A DNA stretch of 64,000 nucleotides from Streptomyces glaucescens (GCF_000761215.1 NZ_CP009438.1:2065501-2129500); one strand, 5' to 3'. Counted from the first letter of the stretch, positions 14,835 through 29,277 are shown. The notes: generated by a model from the letters alone, not told the origin. Program-made: numbers and translations.

Positions 14835-17333
14835 CTACGCCTGGGGCGCGGCCGCTTCCCGGACGCGCAACGCGCGGGCCAAGTCGTCGAGTTGGTCGAC
14901 GAGTTTGCGGCGCAGGGCGGGGATCGGGTCGGCGTCGCGCAGGCACTGCTCGCCGAGGGCGAGCGTCTCGGCGTCGACGGCGTGCGCGGGGAACGCCCAG
15001 CGGCCGGCGGCATCGGCGATGGCGGGCCCGCGCCGGGCGGCGACGGCGACGGCGTCGGGGTAGAAGCGGGGCACGTACTCGCGGACGAGGTCGGCCTGTT
15101 CCGGCTGCCAGAAGCCCTGCGCGGTGGCGGTGAAGAGGTAGTTGGAGAGGTCGTCGCCGGAGAACATCGCCTCCCAGGCGCGCTGCTTGGCCTCCGGGTC
15201 GGGCAGTGCGGCCCGGCAGCGGGCGGCGCCCTCCTGGCCGGCGGCGCTGGGGTCACGGTCCAGTTCGGCGGCGATGGCCGCTTCGTCGGTGTCACCGAGC
15301 ACGGCGAGCCGGCCCAGGATGCGCCAGCGCAGCTCGGGGTCGAGTTCGGGGCCGCCGGGCACGGTGCCGTCGGCGAGCCAGGCGGCGATGGCGTGCGGGT
15401 GGGCGGCGGTGTCGATGAAGTGCCGTACGGCGATCAGGCGCAGGCCGGGGTGGTCCCCGTCCTCGGTGCGGCGCAGCAGGTCCCGGCAGAGGTCGGCGAG
15501 GGTGGCCAGGGCCTGCGGGCGGGCCTCGGGGGCCAGGTAGCGGTCGGCGATCTGCCCGGTCGCGAAGCCGAGGACGCCCTGGACGAGGGCGAGGTCGGTC
15601 TCGTGCGGGAGGTGGGCGCGGGCGGCCTCCAGGTAGGCGGCGGCCGGGAGCTCGCCGTCGCGGACGGCGTCCCGCAGCGCGTTCCACACCACCGCGCGGG
15701 AGAGCGGTTCGGGCAGCCCGGACAGGTGGGTGCGGACCGCCTCGAACGACTCGGGGTCGAAGCGGACCTTGGCGTAGGTGAGGTCGCCGTCGTTGGGCAG
15801 CAGCAGGGCGGGCCGCTTGCCGATGGGCTGCGCGGCGGTCTGCGGGACGTCGAGCTCCAGGCGTTCGCGCAGGGTGAGGCGGCCCTCGTCGGTGAGGTCC
15901 AGGTCGTACAGGCCGACGGCGATGCGGTGCGGGCGGCTGCCCGCGTGGCCGACGGTGAGGGTGCAGGTGCCGTCGGGGGCGGGGGCGACGCGCGGGGTGA
16001 GGGTGTCGACGCCGGTGGTGCGCAGCCAGGCGTCCGCCCAGGCGGGCACGTCCCGTTCGGTGGCGGAGGCGAGGGAGTCGATGAAGTCGGCGAGGGTGGC
16101 GTTGCCGAACCGGTGCCGGGCGAAGTGGGTGTTGATGCCGGCGAGGAAGTCCTTCTCGCCGAGCCAGGTGACGAGCTGGCGCAGCGCGGAGGCGCCCTTG
16201 GCGTAGGAGATGCCGTCGAAGTTGAGCAGCGCGGAGGCGGTGTCCTCGACGGCCTCGGGGGCGACGGGGTGGGTGGAGGGGCGCTGGTCGGCGTCGTAGC
16301 CCCAGGCCTTGCGGACGACGCCGAAGTCGGTCCAGGTGTCGGTGAAGCGGGTCGCCTCGATGAGGGTCTGGTAGCCCATGTACTCGGCGAAGGACTCGTT
16401 CAGCCAGATGTCGTCCCACCACTTGAGGGTGACGAGGTCGCCGAACCACATGTGGGCCATCTCGTGGGCGATGACCATCGCGCGGGTCTGCCGCTCGGTG
16501 TCGGTGACGGCGGAGCGGTAGACGAACTCGTCGCGGAAGGTGACCAGGCCCGGGTTCTCCATCGCGCCCGCGTTGAACTCGGGGACGAAGGCCTGGTCGT
16601 AGGAGTCGAAGGGGTACGGCTCCTCGAACTTCTCGTGGTAGCGGTCGTAGCACTGCCGGGTGATCTCGAGGATCTCCTCGGCGTCCGCGTCCAGGTGGGG
16701 AGCGAGGGAGCGGCGGCAGTGGATGCCGAAGGGCAGGCCGCGGTGCTCGGTGCGCACCGAGTGCCAGGGTCCGGCCGCGACGGCGACGAGGTAGGTGGAG
16801 ATCAGCGGGGTCGGGGCCGCCTGCCACACGCCGTCGCCGGTGTGCTCGGTGACGCCGTTGGCGAGGACGGTCCAGCCCTCGGGGGCCTTCACCGACAGCT
16901 CGAAGACGGACTTGAGGTCGGGCTGGTCGAAGGCGGCGTAGACGCGCTGGACGTCGTCCAGGAACAGCTGGGTGTAGACGTAGGTCTCGCCGTCGGTCGG
17001 GTCGGTGAAGCGGTGCATGCCCTCGCCGGTGCGGGAGTAGCGCATCACCGCGTCCACCCGCAGCTCGTGCGCGCCGGCCGTGAGGTTCTCCAGGGGCAGG
17101 CGGTTGCCGTCCAGGGTGTCCGGGTCGAGGGGCTGTCCGTCGAGGGTGACGGAGCGCAGCTCGGCGGGCTTGAGCTCGACGAAGGTGTCCGCGTCCGTGC
17201 GGGCGGTGAACCGGATGACGGTACGGGAGTCGAAGGTCTCGTCCCCGGTCGTCAGATCGAGGTCGATCGTGTACCGGTGGACGTCGAGGAGCTGGGCACG
17301 GGTCTGCGCTTCGTCGCGCGTGAGTACGGACAT
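14835..17333 (-). CDS. pepN: Aminopeptidase N, M1 family
   Basis: Zinc aminopeptidase of about 832 residues that removes N-terminal amino acids from peptides, usually cytoplasmic in Streptomyces. The M1 core is complete. The exopeptidase motif is GAMENPGLVTFRDE, the zinc motif HEMAHMWFGDLVTLKWWDD, and the third ligand lies in LNESFAEYMG. The C-terminal ERAP1-like helical domain follows. No signal peptide is seen. ATG at 17333 is chosen; another ATG three codons upstream (17342) is possible, and the frame stays open far upstream through a GC-rich gap and the next gene, which is not meaningful. The tail ends in a run of Ala/Arg-rich residues. Confidence 0.95.
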   Translation of the reverse strand: MSVLTRDEAQTRAQLLDVHRYTIDLDLTTGDETFDSRTVIRFTARTDADTFVELKPAELRSVTLDGQPLDPDTLDGNRLPLENLTAGAHELRVDAVMRYSRTGEGMHRFTDPTDGETYVYTQLFLDDVQRVYAAFDQPDLKSVFELSVKAPEGWTVLANGVTEHTGDGVWQAAPTPLISTYLVAVAAGPWHSVRTEHRGLPFGIHCRRSLAPHLDADAEEILEITRQCYDRYHEKFEEPYPFDSYDQAFVPEFNAGAMENPGLVTFRDEFVYRSAVTDTERQTRAMVIAHEMAHMWFGDLVTLKWWDDIWLNESFAEYMGYQTLIEATRFTDTWTDFGVVRKAWGYDADQRPSTHPVAPEAVEDTASALLNFDGISYAKGASALRQLVTWLGEKDFLAGINTHFARHRFGNATLADFIDSLASATERDVPAWADAWLRTTGVDTLTPRVAPAPDGTCTLTVGHAGSRPHRIAVGLYDLDLTDEGRLTLRERLELDVPQTAAQPIGKRPALLLPNDGDLTYAKVRFDPESFEAVRTHLSGLPEPLSRAVVWNALRDAVRDGELPAAAYLEAARAHLPHETDLALVQGVLGFATGQIADRYLAPEARPQALATLADLCRDLLRRTEDGDHPGLRLIAVRHFIDTAAHPHAIAAWLADGTVPGGPELDPELRWRILGRLAVLGDTDEAAIAAELDRDPSAAGQEGAARCRAALPDPEAKQRAWEAMFSGDDLSNYLFTATAQGFWQPEQADLVREYVPRFYPDAVAVAARRGPAIADAAGRWAFPAHAVDAETLALGEQCLRDADPIPALRRKLVDQLDDLARALRVREAAAPQA

Positions 17334-17608
17334 GGAGCACATGCTGCCTGATGGCACCGGTACGGGACAGAGGCGGTGGGGTGGGTACGGGAGCGGAGCG
17401 CACCCCGGCCGGGGCACGTCCCGCGCCGTGGTGGGCGCGCGCGGACGGCGCCGGCCGGGAGCCGGGTGAGGCGCCTGGCCGCCGCCGGCGGCGCGCCCCG
17501 GCCGGGGGCCGGGCGGGCCGGCGGGTTCTCCGGGGCGTACGGCGGGTCCTCGCGGCCGCCGACGACGGCGGTCCCGGCCTCGGACTGCGTGCGGCTCGCC
17601 GGCCCGGC
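17334..17608. other. GC-rich gap between pepN and chorismate mutase
   Basis: About 275 bases of extremely GC-rich sequence with several short palindromes (for example around 17470-17500). The pepN frame happens to be open across it, but I see no start signal or domain, so I call it non-coding. Confidence 0.5.
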
Positions 17609-17959
17609 TCAGCCGCCGGCCGGGGACTGGCCGTTCACGGTGTCGTCGGCGATGCGCTCGTGGTGGCGGATCACCTCGGCGATGATGAAGTTGAGCAACT
17701 TCTCGGCGAACGCGGGGTCCAGCTTCGCGCTCTCCGCGAGCGACCGCAGCCGGGCGATCTGCCGCGCCTCGCGCGCGGGGTCGGCGGGCGGCAGCTGGTG
17801 CGCGGCCTTGAGCCGGCCCACCTGCTGGGTGCACTTGAAGCGCTCGGCGAGCATGTGGACGACGGCCGCGTCGATGTTGTCGATGCTGTCCCGGAGCCGG
17901 GCGAGCTCGTCGAGGACGGCCGGGTCGACGTCGCCGGTACTGGTGTTGCTGGTGCTCAT
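17609..17959 (-). CDS. Chorismate mutase, AroQ type
   Basis: Small all-helical enzyme of 116 residues, turning chorismate into prephenate for Phe and Tyr synthesis in the cytoplasm. The AroQ core begins ELARLRDSIDNIDAAVVHML, with the first active-site Arg in RDSID. It then shows KCTQQVGRLKA (active-site Lys/Arg region), DPAREARQIARL and FAEKLLNFIIAEVIRHHE. The ATG at 17959 gives a short Ser/Thr-rich leader before the fold; the open frame continues upstream without a better start. It stands between pepN and an acetyltransferase gene rather than in an aromatic operon. Confidence 0.88.
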   Translation of the reverse strand: MSTSNTSTGDVDPAVLDELARLRDSIDNIDAAVVHMLAERFKCTQQVGRLKAAHQLPPADPAREARQIARLRSLAESAKLDPAFAEKLLNFIIAEVIRHHERIADDTVNGQSPAGG

Positions 17960-18015
17960 GGGGGTCCACCCTACGGGGCGGCACCCCGGCCGATCACCCG
18001 CCGATCGCCCACCGG

Positions 18016-18510
18016 TCACCCGCCGATCGGCTTGTGGAAGGAGACGTCCGCGTGGCCTCCGGGGACGCCCGGAGTACGCCCCGTCTCACGGAAGCCCAGC
18101 TTCCGGTAGAACCCGGGGGCCTGGAAGGTGTACGTCGAGACGGTCATGTCGGTGCAGCCGCGCCGGACGCCCTCCTCCTCGGCGGCCCGCATCAGCCGGC
18201 TCCCCCACCCGGCACCGCGCAGGTCCTCGCGCACCCACAGCAGGTGGACGGCGCAGAGCCCGCCCCAGACGTACCCGGTGAGTCCGCCGGCCGGCTCACC
18301 GGTGGCGTCCTCGACGCGGATGCTGAACTCCTCGGGGGTGCCCGCTCCGCAGGCCGTGCCGTTGAAGGCGGTGAGCTGCTCGTCGAGGAACCTCTCCAGG
18401 GCGTCGTCCTGCCCGCCGGTCCGCAAGGAGAGCCGGCCGGCGGTGCCGGGCCGACCGGGACGGCAGCCGGGCGGGCCGGAGGGGCCGGGGTGCTGCTGTT
18501 CGGCGGTCAC
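18016..18510 (-). CDS. GNAT-family N-acetyltransferase
   Basis: Single-domain acetyltransferase of about 164 residues that moves acetyl from acetyl-CoA to an unknown amine. The CoA-binding motif A is LLWVREDLRGAGWGSRLMRA, with the RxxGxG-like R-G-A-G-W-G. It is followed by EEEGVRRGC and the motif-B segment FYRKLGFRETG. The start is set at GTG 18510, since the frame upstream turns into Pro/Arg-rich junk in a GC-rich gap. No ribosome site is seen, but minus-strand CAGAAT lies seven bases upstream, so a leaderless mRNA is possible. Substrate unknown. Confidence 0.8.
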   Translation of the reverse strand: MTAEQQHPGPSGPPGCRPGRPGTAGRLSLRTGGQDDALERFLDEQLTAFNGTACGAGTPEEFSIRVEDATGEPAGGLTGYVWGGLCAVHLLWVREDLRGAGWGSRLMRAAEEEGVRRGCTDMTVSTYTFQAPGFYRKLGFRETGRTPGVPGGHADVSFHKPIGG

Positions 18511-18711
18511 GGCCCGGATTCTGTCAGGGGCCCGGAGCGGGACCGAACGGTTTCCGACAGGTCCGAGGGGGCCGGGAGGCGGGCCGGGGCGCGCCGGAGG
18601 GCGGCCCGGGGGAGGCGTGCCGGAGGGCGGCCCGGCGGCGGCCAGCGGGCGGAAGGCGGAAGGCCGCCCGGCGGGCGTCCCCCGCCGGGCGGCCTCCCGG
18701 GCGGACGGAGC
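18511..18711. other. GC-rich structured gap with direct and inverted repeats
   Basis: Two copies of a 17-base direct repeat (GCCGGAGGGCGGCCCGG, 18593-18609 and 18619-18635, spacing 26) lie beside a perfect 15-bp stem with a 5-base loop (18661-18675 with 18681-18695). No frame looks like a real gene. The stem may be a second terminator behind the protease gene. Confidence 0.55.
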
Positions 18712-18748
18712 ACGGCGGAGCCGCACCCGGTGGGGGCGGCTCCGCCGT
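18712..18748 (-). terminator. Terminator of trypsin-like protease gene
   Basis: Perfect 13-bp stem (18712-18724 with 18736-18748), 20 bases past the protease stop codon on the minus strand. No T run. Confidence 0.7.
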
Positions 18749-18768
18749 ACCGTCTCGCGCGGCGCCGG

Positions 18769-19647
<879 letters not shown>

Positions 19648-19736
19648 TCACGTCCCCCGGAAGGAACCCCTCGGGCGAAAATCCGCTCCCCTGCTCGTAG
19701 AGTGGAAACCGGGTTCGAGGCGTCCTGGGGGTCGGC

Positions 19737-20633
19737 GTGGCCAACGGCGGACCGGTCGAGCACGGCTACCCGCACCTGGAGACGGTGCGGGCCGCCGTCA
19801 CCGCGCTGTACCGGCGCCTGTCCCACGACACCGTGCGCACCTTCGCGGCCAGCGTGGCCCCGGCCGACGTGGCCTTCTGCGACACGGACGACCTGTACCT
19901 CGGCGCCCAGCGGGTGGCCCGCGAACTGGTGCGGCACTACCGGCTGCCGGACGCCCGGCTCGTCGTGAGCTTCCGTGAGATGCCGCACGCCGCGAGCGTC
20001 GAACTCGCCGCGGGCCCCGAGTACTTCGTGGAGCTGAACGACCGCTTCCGCACCCATCGGCGGGACATCGGCGCCGCCCTCGCCCACGAGGTGACGCACG
20101 TCTATCTGCACCGGCTGGGCCTGGCGTTCCCCGGGACCCGCGACAACGAGGTCCTGACGGACACCACGACGGCCTACCTGGGGGCGGGCTGGCTGCTGCT
20201 GGACGCCTACCGGGAGGACGCGGTGTCCAGCCAGAAGCTCGGCTATCTGACCCCCGAGGAGTTCGGGTACGTGCTCGCCAAGCGCGCGCTGGTCTTCGGC
20301 GAGGACCCGTCGGTCTGGTTCACCAGTCCGCAGGCGTACACGGCGTACACCGAGGGCCTGGCCCTGGCCCGCCGGGACGGGCAGCAGCCGCCGCTGACGG
20401 CGGCCGGCTGGGCGGGCCGCCGCCGCTACGCCCGCGACCGGCGGCACGCCCAGGACACGCGGACCGTCGTCACCGCGCCGGACACGCCCTACACGTTCAC
20501 GGCCGACGCCCTGGGCCCGCTGCGGGTGTCGTTCCCCTGTCCGACGTGCCACCAGCGGATCAGGGTGCCGGTGCGCGGGCGGGTGCGGGCGAGGTGCGCG
20601 CTGTGCCGGACGGTGCTGGAGTGCGACACGTAG
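19737..20633 (+). CDS. Putative HExxH zinc protein with C-terminal zinc ribbon
   Basis: Unrecognised 298-residue protein. The middle holds AALAHEVTHVYLHRLGL, an HExxH zinc-peptidase motif. About 20 residues on, NEVLTDTTTAYLG could supply the third ligand, so a small metallopeptidase-like fold is plausible. The C-terminus has CPTCHQRIRVPV and, after a basic stretch, CALC, together a four-cysteine zinc ribbon. No signal peptide or membrane span: predicted cytoplasmic. A TAGAGT -10-like element at 19698-19703 fits a ~30-base leader. It is divergent from the secreted trypsin. Function unknown; a peptidase role is inferred from the motif only. Confidence 0.7.
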   Translation: MANGGPVEHGYPHLETVRAAVTALYRRLSHDTVRTFAASVAPADVAFCDTDDLYLGAQRVARELVRHYRLPDARLVVSFREMPHAASVELAAGPEYFVELNDRFRTHRRDIGAALAHEVTHVYLHRLGLAFPGTRDNEVLTDTTTAYLGAGWLLLDAYREDAVSSQKLGYLTPEEFGYVLAKRALVFGEDPSVWFTSPQAYTAYTEGLALARRDGQQPPLTAAGWAGRRRYARDRRHAQDTRTVVTAPDTPYTFTADALGPLRVSFPCPTCHQRIRVPVRGRVRARCALCRTVLECDT

Positions 20634-20679
20634 GGGCCGGGTTCAGCGGGGTGCCGGGCCGCGGCCCTGGAACCCGCCG

Positions 20680-21429
20680 TCAGCGGGGAGCAGTCCGAGC
20701 GGCTGCCGTGACCGGCAGGACGCCCGCGGCGCGGGCCGCCGCCAGCCAGGCCGGGAACTCGCCCACCAGCCGGTCGTACAGCTCGGCGTCGGAGACCTTC
20801 GAGGGGTCCTCGCCCGCCGGGAAGAACCCGGCGTTGTCCACCACCCGCCGGCCGGGCACCGGCAGCTCGTCGAGCCTGCGCAGGAAGTCGAACTGCCGGC
20901 TGTCCGGGTCGCCGAAGCCGATGAACTGCCAGAACAGCGGGAGCCGGGACGCCTTGCACAGGTACCGTTCGGCGGCGGGCTTGTCGGCCGGGCCGCCGTC
21001 GGTCTGGAAGACGACCAGGGCGGGGTCGGTGGCGCCGCTGTCGAGGTAGTGGTCGATGACGGCGTCCATCGCCAGGTGGTAGGCGGTCCTGCCCATGTGC
21101 CCGAGCCCGGCCGCGATCCGCTCGATCCGCCCCCGGTGGCCGGCGAGCGCGATGTCGGTGACGGCGTCGATCCCGGTGGAGAAGAAGACCACCGGCACCC
21201 GGCCGTCGTCGTCGAGGTGGGCGGAGAGCCCGAGCACCCGGTCGGCGAGCGCCTGCACACTGCCGTCCCTGTAGTACGGCCGCATGGACCCGGAGTGGTC
21301 GACCACCAGGTAGACGGCGGCACGCTGCCCGTCCAGCCCGTGCTGCGCGAGCGACACCCCGGCGCTCTTGTAGAGGTTCACCAGCGCGGGAGCGGTCTCC
21401 CGCACCGTGTCGAGGCTGATCGCCGCCAT
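20680..21429 (-). CDS. von Willebrand factor A domain protein, TerF-like
   Basis: A 249-residue cytoplasmic protein dominated by a VWA domain. YLVVDHSGSM is the metal-ion-dependent adhesion site (DxSxS), with the supporting Thr in MGRTAYHLAMDAVID and Asp in VVFQTDGGP. It resembles the VWA part of TerF and other tellurite-resistance-associated proteins, often found with TerD family members, but no ter gene is visible nearby. The VWA fold usually mediates metal-dependent protein contacts. The ATG at 21429 has GGGGGAG just upstream; the frame upstream is open but holds only low-complexity sequence. It is convergent with the HExxH gene. Confidence 0.8.
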   Translation of the reverse strand: MAAISLDTVRETAPALVNLYKSAGVSLAQHGLDGQRAAVYLVVDHSGSMRPYYRDGSVQALADRVLGLSAHLDDDGRVPVVFFSTGIDAVTDIALAGHRGRIERIAAGLGHMGRTAYHLAMDAVIDHYLDSGATDPALVVFQTDGGPADKPAAERYLCKASRLPLFWQFIGFGDPDSRQFDFLRRLDELPVPGRRVVDNAGFFPAGEDPSKVSDAELYDRLVGEFPAWLAAARAAGVLPVTAAARTAPR

Positions 21430-21528
21430 ACCGTCTCCCCCTTGATCGCCGCGCTCCCGGCCGCCGAGCGTACGGCACCCTGAGGCCCGGGGCCCCGCCG
21501 TCCCCGCCCCTCCACGGCATTCGTTATT

Positions 21529-21807
21529 TTGTTCGCCGCCGACCCCACCGGCTCGACCGTCACCAGCCCTATCGAGGAGCCGGCCCTGAAACCCGAGTCC
21601 ACCCCCACGACCTGCCGCCGCCTCACCTCCCGGCAGGGCCGCTTCGGCGGCCTCCCGGCGGGCGGCGCGGTGACCGCGGCGTACGCGATCGCGCCCCGGG
21701 GCCCGCGCCGGGCCCCGCGCCACGCCGCCGCCTGCGCCGGGCCGCCGGCGCTGCGCCTGCCGCCGGCTCACGGAAGGGCGTCCCAGCCGGCCGGCGGGAC
21801 GGTGTGA
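21529..21807 (+). CDS. Doubtful small ORF
   Basis: A 92-codon frame from TTG to a TGA two bases before the GH46-like gene. Third codon positions are almost all G or C, as in real genes here, but the predicted protein (rich in Ala, Arg, Pro) matches nothing I recognise. There is no ribosome site, and the local sequence before the start is AT-rich. It may be a gene remnant or chance. The rest of the 21430-21808 gap shows nothing else. Confidence 0.2.
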   Translation: MFAADPTGSTVTSPIEEPALKPESTPTTCRRLTSRQGRFGGLPAGGAVTAAYAIAPRGPRRAPRHAAACAGPPALRLPPAHGRASQPAGGTV

Positions 21808-21808
21808 C

Positions 21809-22720
21809 ATGAAGAGAACCGGTTGTCTTCTCCTCGCGGCCGTGCCCGTGCTCGTCACGGCGGCGGCCGCCCTCCTCTTCCCGGCCGGCTCCTCCGAGGT
21901 GCCCGGGGAGCGGGCCGCCGCCTCCCAGCAGGCCAGGGAGGACGCCAAGGCGAAGGCCGAACGGGCCGCGGCGGCCGAACGCGCCGCCGACGACAAGGTG
22001 ATCGCGGGCCTGCCGCCCGGCCTCGCCGCCCCCGGCGAGCGGGAGCTGGCGCACCGGATCCTGGCCACGTCCACGGCCTCCACGCTGGACTGGCGCGCCT
22101 CCTACGGCTCCATCGAGGACCACGGCGACGGCCGGGGCTACACCGCGGGCATCGCCGGGTTCTGCACCGGCACCCACGATCTGCTCGCCCTGGTGGAGCG
22201 CTACACCGAGGACCACCCGGACAACGGCCTCGCCCGCTATCTGCCCGCCCTGCGCGCGGTCGACGGCACGGACTCGCACGAGGGCCTGGACCCCGGCTTC
22301 ACCGAGGCATGGAAGGCCGAGGCGGAGGTGCCCGCCTTCCAGCGGGCCCAGGAGGAGGAGCGCGACCGCGTCTACTTCGACCCGGCGGTGCGGCTCGCCA
22401 AGCTGGACGGCCTCGGCACGCTCGGCCAGTTCGTCTACTACGACGCGATGGTCTTCCACGGGCCCGACACCGGCCCGGAGGGGTTCTACGGCATGCGCGA
22501 GCTCGCGCTGGACGAGGCCGCCACCCCCGCCACGGGCGGCGACGAGACGGCGTACCTGGACGCCTTCCTCGACATCCGCCGCGACGCCATGCTCGCCAGG
22601 AAGGCGACCGCGGACACCTCCCGCATCGACACCGCGCAGCGCCGCTGGCTGAACGCGGGCAACCTGGAGCTGAACACCCCGCTGGAGTGGTCGATGTACG
22701 GGGAGACGTACAAGGTGCCG
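21809..22720 (+). CDS. GH46 chitosanase-like protein, membrane-anchored, catalytic Glu missing
   Basis: A 304-residue protein. Residues 1-25 are a signal anchor (KRTGCLLLAAVPVLVTAAAA), 30-65 an Ala/Glu/Lys-rich helical stalk and 75-304 a GH46 domain. Conserved GH46 segments are SIEDHGDGRGYTAGIAGFC, EERDRVYFDPAVRLAK, LGQFVYYDAMVFHGP and GGDETAYL. Compared from memory with Streptomyces N174 chitosanase, Asp40 corresponds to Asp107 here, but the general acid Glu22 (in SSAENSSLDW) is replaced by Thr89 in ATSTASTLDW. So it has the fold, but may be inactive on chitosan or use another acid. No clear signal-peptidase site is seen, so it is probably tethered to the membrane. The stop codon occupies 22721-22723. 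Confidence 0.85.
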
Positions 22721-22756
22721 TAGGGCTGCGGGCCGTGGGCGCCGCGGGAAAGGCGG

Positions 22757-22801
22757 CGGCGCCTGCCCGGTCGTCCGGTCGGGGACAAGGGGCAGGCGCC
22801 G
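22757..22801. terminator. Terminator between GH46-like gene and gltD
   Basis: Perfect 12-bp stem (22757-22768 with 22790-22801) after the plus-strand stop at 22723. A second small hairpin (CCGTAC/GTACGG) follows, just before the gltD stop at 22866. It may serve both convergent transcripts. Confidence 0.65.
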
Positions 22802-22865
22802 TCTGTGTTCCGTACGCCTTTGTACGGGACGTGTGCGGGTGACCCTCGGGTCACCGTCGTGGCCG

Positions 22866-24318
22866 TCAGACCGTCAGCGCGCGGTCCGTCGGGCGGATCG
22901 GGGCCGGCAGCTCGCTGGCACCGGTCAGGAAGCGGTCCACGCCGCGGGCGGCCGAGCGGCCCTCGGCGATCGCCCACACGATGAGCGACTGGCCGCGGCC
23001 CGCGTCACCGGCGACGAAGACACCGGGCACGTTCGTCTGGAAGTCGGCGTCACGGGCGATGTTACCCCGCTCGTCGAGTTCCAGCCCGAACTGCTCGACC
23101 AGGCCGTTCTCCCGGTCGGTGCCGGTGAAGCCCATCGCCAGGGTGACCAGCTGGGCGGGGATCTTGCGCTCCGTGCCCGGCTTCTGGGTCAGCTTGCCGT
23201 CGACGAACTCCACCTCGACCAGGTGCAGCCACTGGACGTTGCCGTCCTCGTCGCCCTCGAAGTGGGTGGTGGAGACGGAGTAGACCCGCTCGCCGCCCTC
23301 CTCGTGGGCGCTGGTGACCTTGTACAGCATCGGGAAGGTCGGCCACGGCTGGTGCGGCGCGCGGTCCTCGCCCGGCTTCGGCATGATCTCCAGCTGCGTC
23401 ACCGAGGCCGCGCCCTGGCGGTGGGCGGTGCCCACGCAGTCCGCGCCGGTGTCGCCGCCGCCGATGACCACGACGTGCTTGCCCTCGGCCGTGATGGGGG
23501 GCGCCACGAAGTCGCCCTCCTGCACCTTGTTGGCCAGCGGCAGGTACTCCATGGCCTGGTGGATGCCCTTGAGCTCGCGGCCCGGCACCGGCAGGTCGCG
23601 CGCGGTCGTCGCGCCGACCGCCAGGACCACCGCGTCGTACCGCTTCTTCAGGTCCGTCGCCTTCAGGTCTCGGCCGATCTCGACGCCGGTGCGGAAGCGG
23701 GTGCCCTCCGCGCGCATCTGCTCGATACGGCGGTTGATGTGCCGCTTCTCCATCTTGAACTCGGGGATGCCGTAACGGAGGAGGCCCCCGATGCGGTCCG
23801 CGCGCTCGTAGACGGCGACCGTGTGCCCGGCCCGGGTCAGCTGCTGGGCGGCGGCGAGGCCGGCCGGGCCCGAGCCGACGACGGCGACGGTCTTGCCCGA
23901 CAGGCGCTCCGGGATCTGCGGGGCGACGTCCCCGGTCTCCCACGCCTTGTCGATGATCGACACCTCGACGTTCTTGATGGTGACCGGCGGCTGGTTGATG
24001 CCGAGCACACACGCCGACTCGCAGGGAGCCGGGCACAGCCGGCCGGTGAACTCCGGGAAGTTGTTGGTGGCGTGCAGGCGCTCCTGCGCGGCCGACCAGT
24101 CCTCGCGGTAGGCGTAGTCGTTCCACTCGGGGATCAGGTTCCCCAGCGGACAGCCGTTGTGGCAGAAGGGGATGCCGCAGTCCATGCAGCGGCTGGCCTG
24201 CTTGCTGATGATCGGCAGCAGCGAGCCGGGGACGTAGACCTCGTTCCAGTCCCGGACGCGCTCCTCGACGGGGCGGGACCTGGCGACCTCGCGGCCGTGG
24301 TTCAGAAAGCCCTTCGGG

Positions 24319-24326
<8 letters not shown>
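22866..24326 (-). CDS. gltD: Glutamate synthase small subunit GltD
   Basis: NADPH-dependent beta subunit, 486 residues. It passes electrons from NADPH through FAD and Fe-S clusters to GltB, which makes glutamate from glutamine and 2-oxoglutarate. The N-terminal cluster region has [20 protein letters not shown] and [12 protein letters not shown]. The FAD fold is [20 protein letters not shown], the NADPH fold [14 protein letters not shown], and the second FAD contact [14 protein letters not shown]. The ATG lies 8 bases inside the end of gltB, so the pair is coupled. Length and motifs are normal. Confidence 0.96.
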
Positions 24327-28911
<4,585 letters not shown>

Positions 28912-28948
28912 CGGCTCTCCCGTCGTCGTCATGTGGCTGGTGGTACCT

Positions 28949-28970
28949 CCCAGGCCCGTAGGGCTCTGGG
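28949..28970 (-). promoter_or_regulatory. Leader hairpin of gltB
   Basis: GCCC/GGGC and CCCAG/CTGGG form a 9-bp stem with one bulge and a 3-base loop in the 5' leader of gltBD, ending 17 bases before the upstream ATG. It could affect translation; no known riboswitch is recognised. Confidence 0.35.
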
Positions 28971-29022
28971 GGAGCTGCCGAGGGACGACGTTGGCCCTCT
29001 GCGGATCTGCGATGAGATCAAA

Positions 29023-29038
29023 ATTTCGTGCAGGTTAC
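29023..29038 (-). promoter_or_regulatory. GlnR-like half-box upstream of gltB
   Basis: Minus strand reads GTAAC-n6-GAAAT, matching one a-site/b-site unit of the GlnR consensus (gTnAC-n6-GaAAc). It overlaps TAACCT (29032-29037), a possible -10 of gltB. Only one unit is present here rather than two. About 230 bases upstream the plus strand holds GAAAC-n6-GTAAC (29258-29273). Confidence 0.4.
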
Positions 29039-29277
29039 ATGATGGAGCGGTTCTCGGGAACCGGATACTCCGTTCCAGCATGCGGACGCCGCGGTGGCGG
29101 CAGGTGCCGCGTTCGCGGCGGAGGTCTGGGGGACCGATGCGGACAGATCGGTGTCCGACGGCCCGTGGCGGGGGGAGCAGCGTCGCTCACCCCGCGGGTG
29201 CGCCGCAGGCCTCATTGCCCGAAGCGCTTACGGCTCATGCCCGGTGGCCGAACGTACGAAACCAACGAGTAACGGCT
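29039..29277. other. Remaining gltB upstream region
   Basis: No supported gene in this part of the 28933-29311 gap. It carries the partial GlnR-like element GAAAC-n6-GTAAC at 29258-29273; otherwise I see nothing distinctive. Confidence 0.5.

Noticed and set aside
16800..18100. pepN frame reading on into the chorismate mutase gene as one fusion
   Set aside because: The upstream part is in a different frame from chorismate mutase and is only an open GC-rich shadow.
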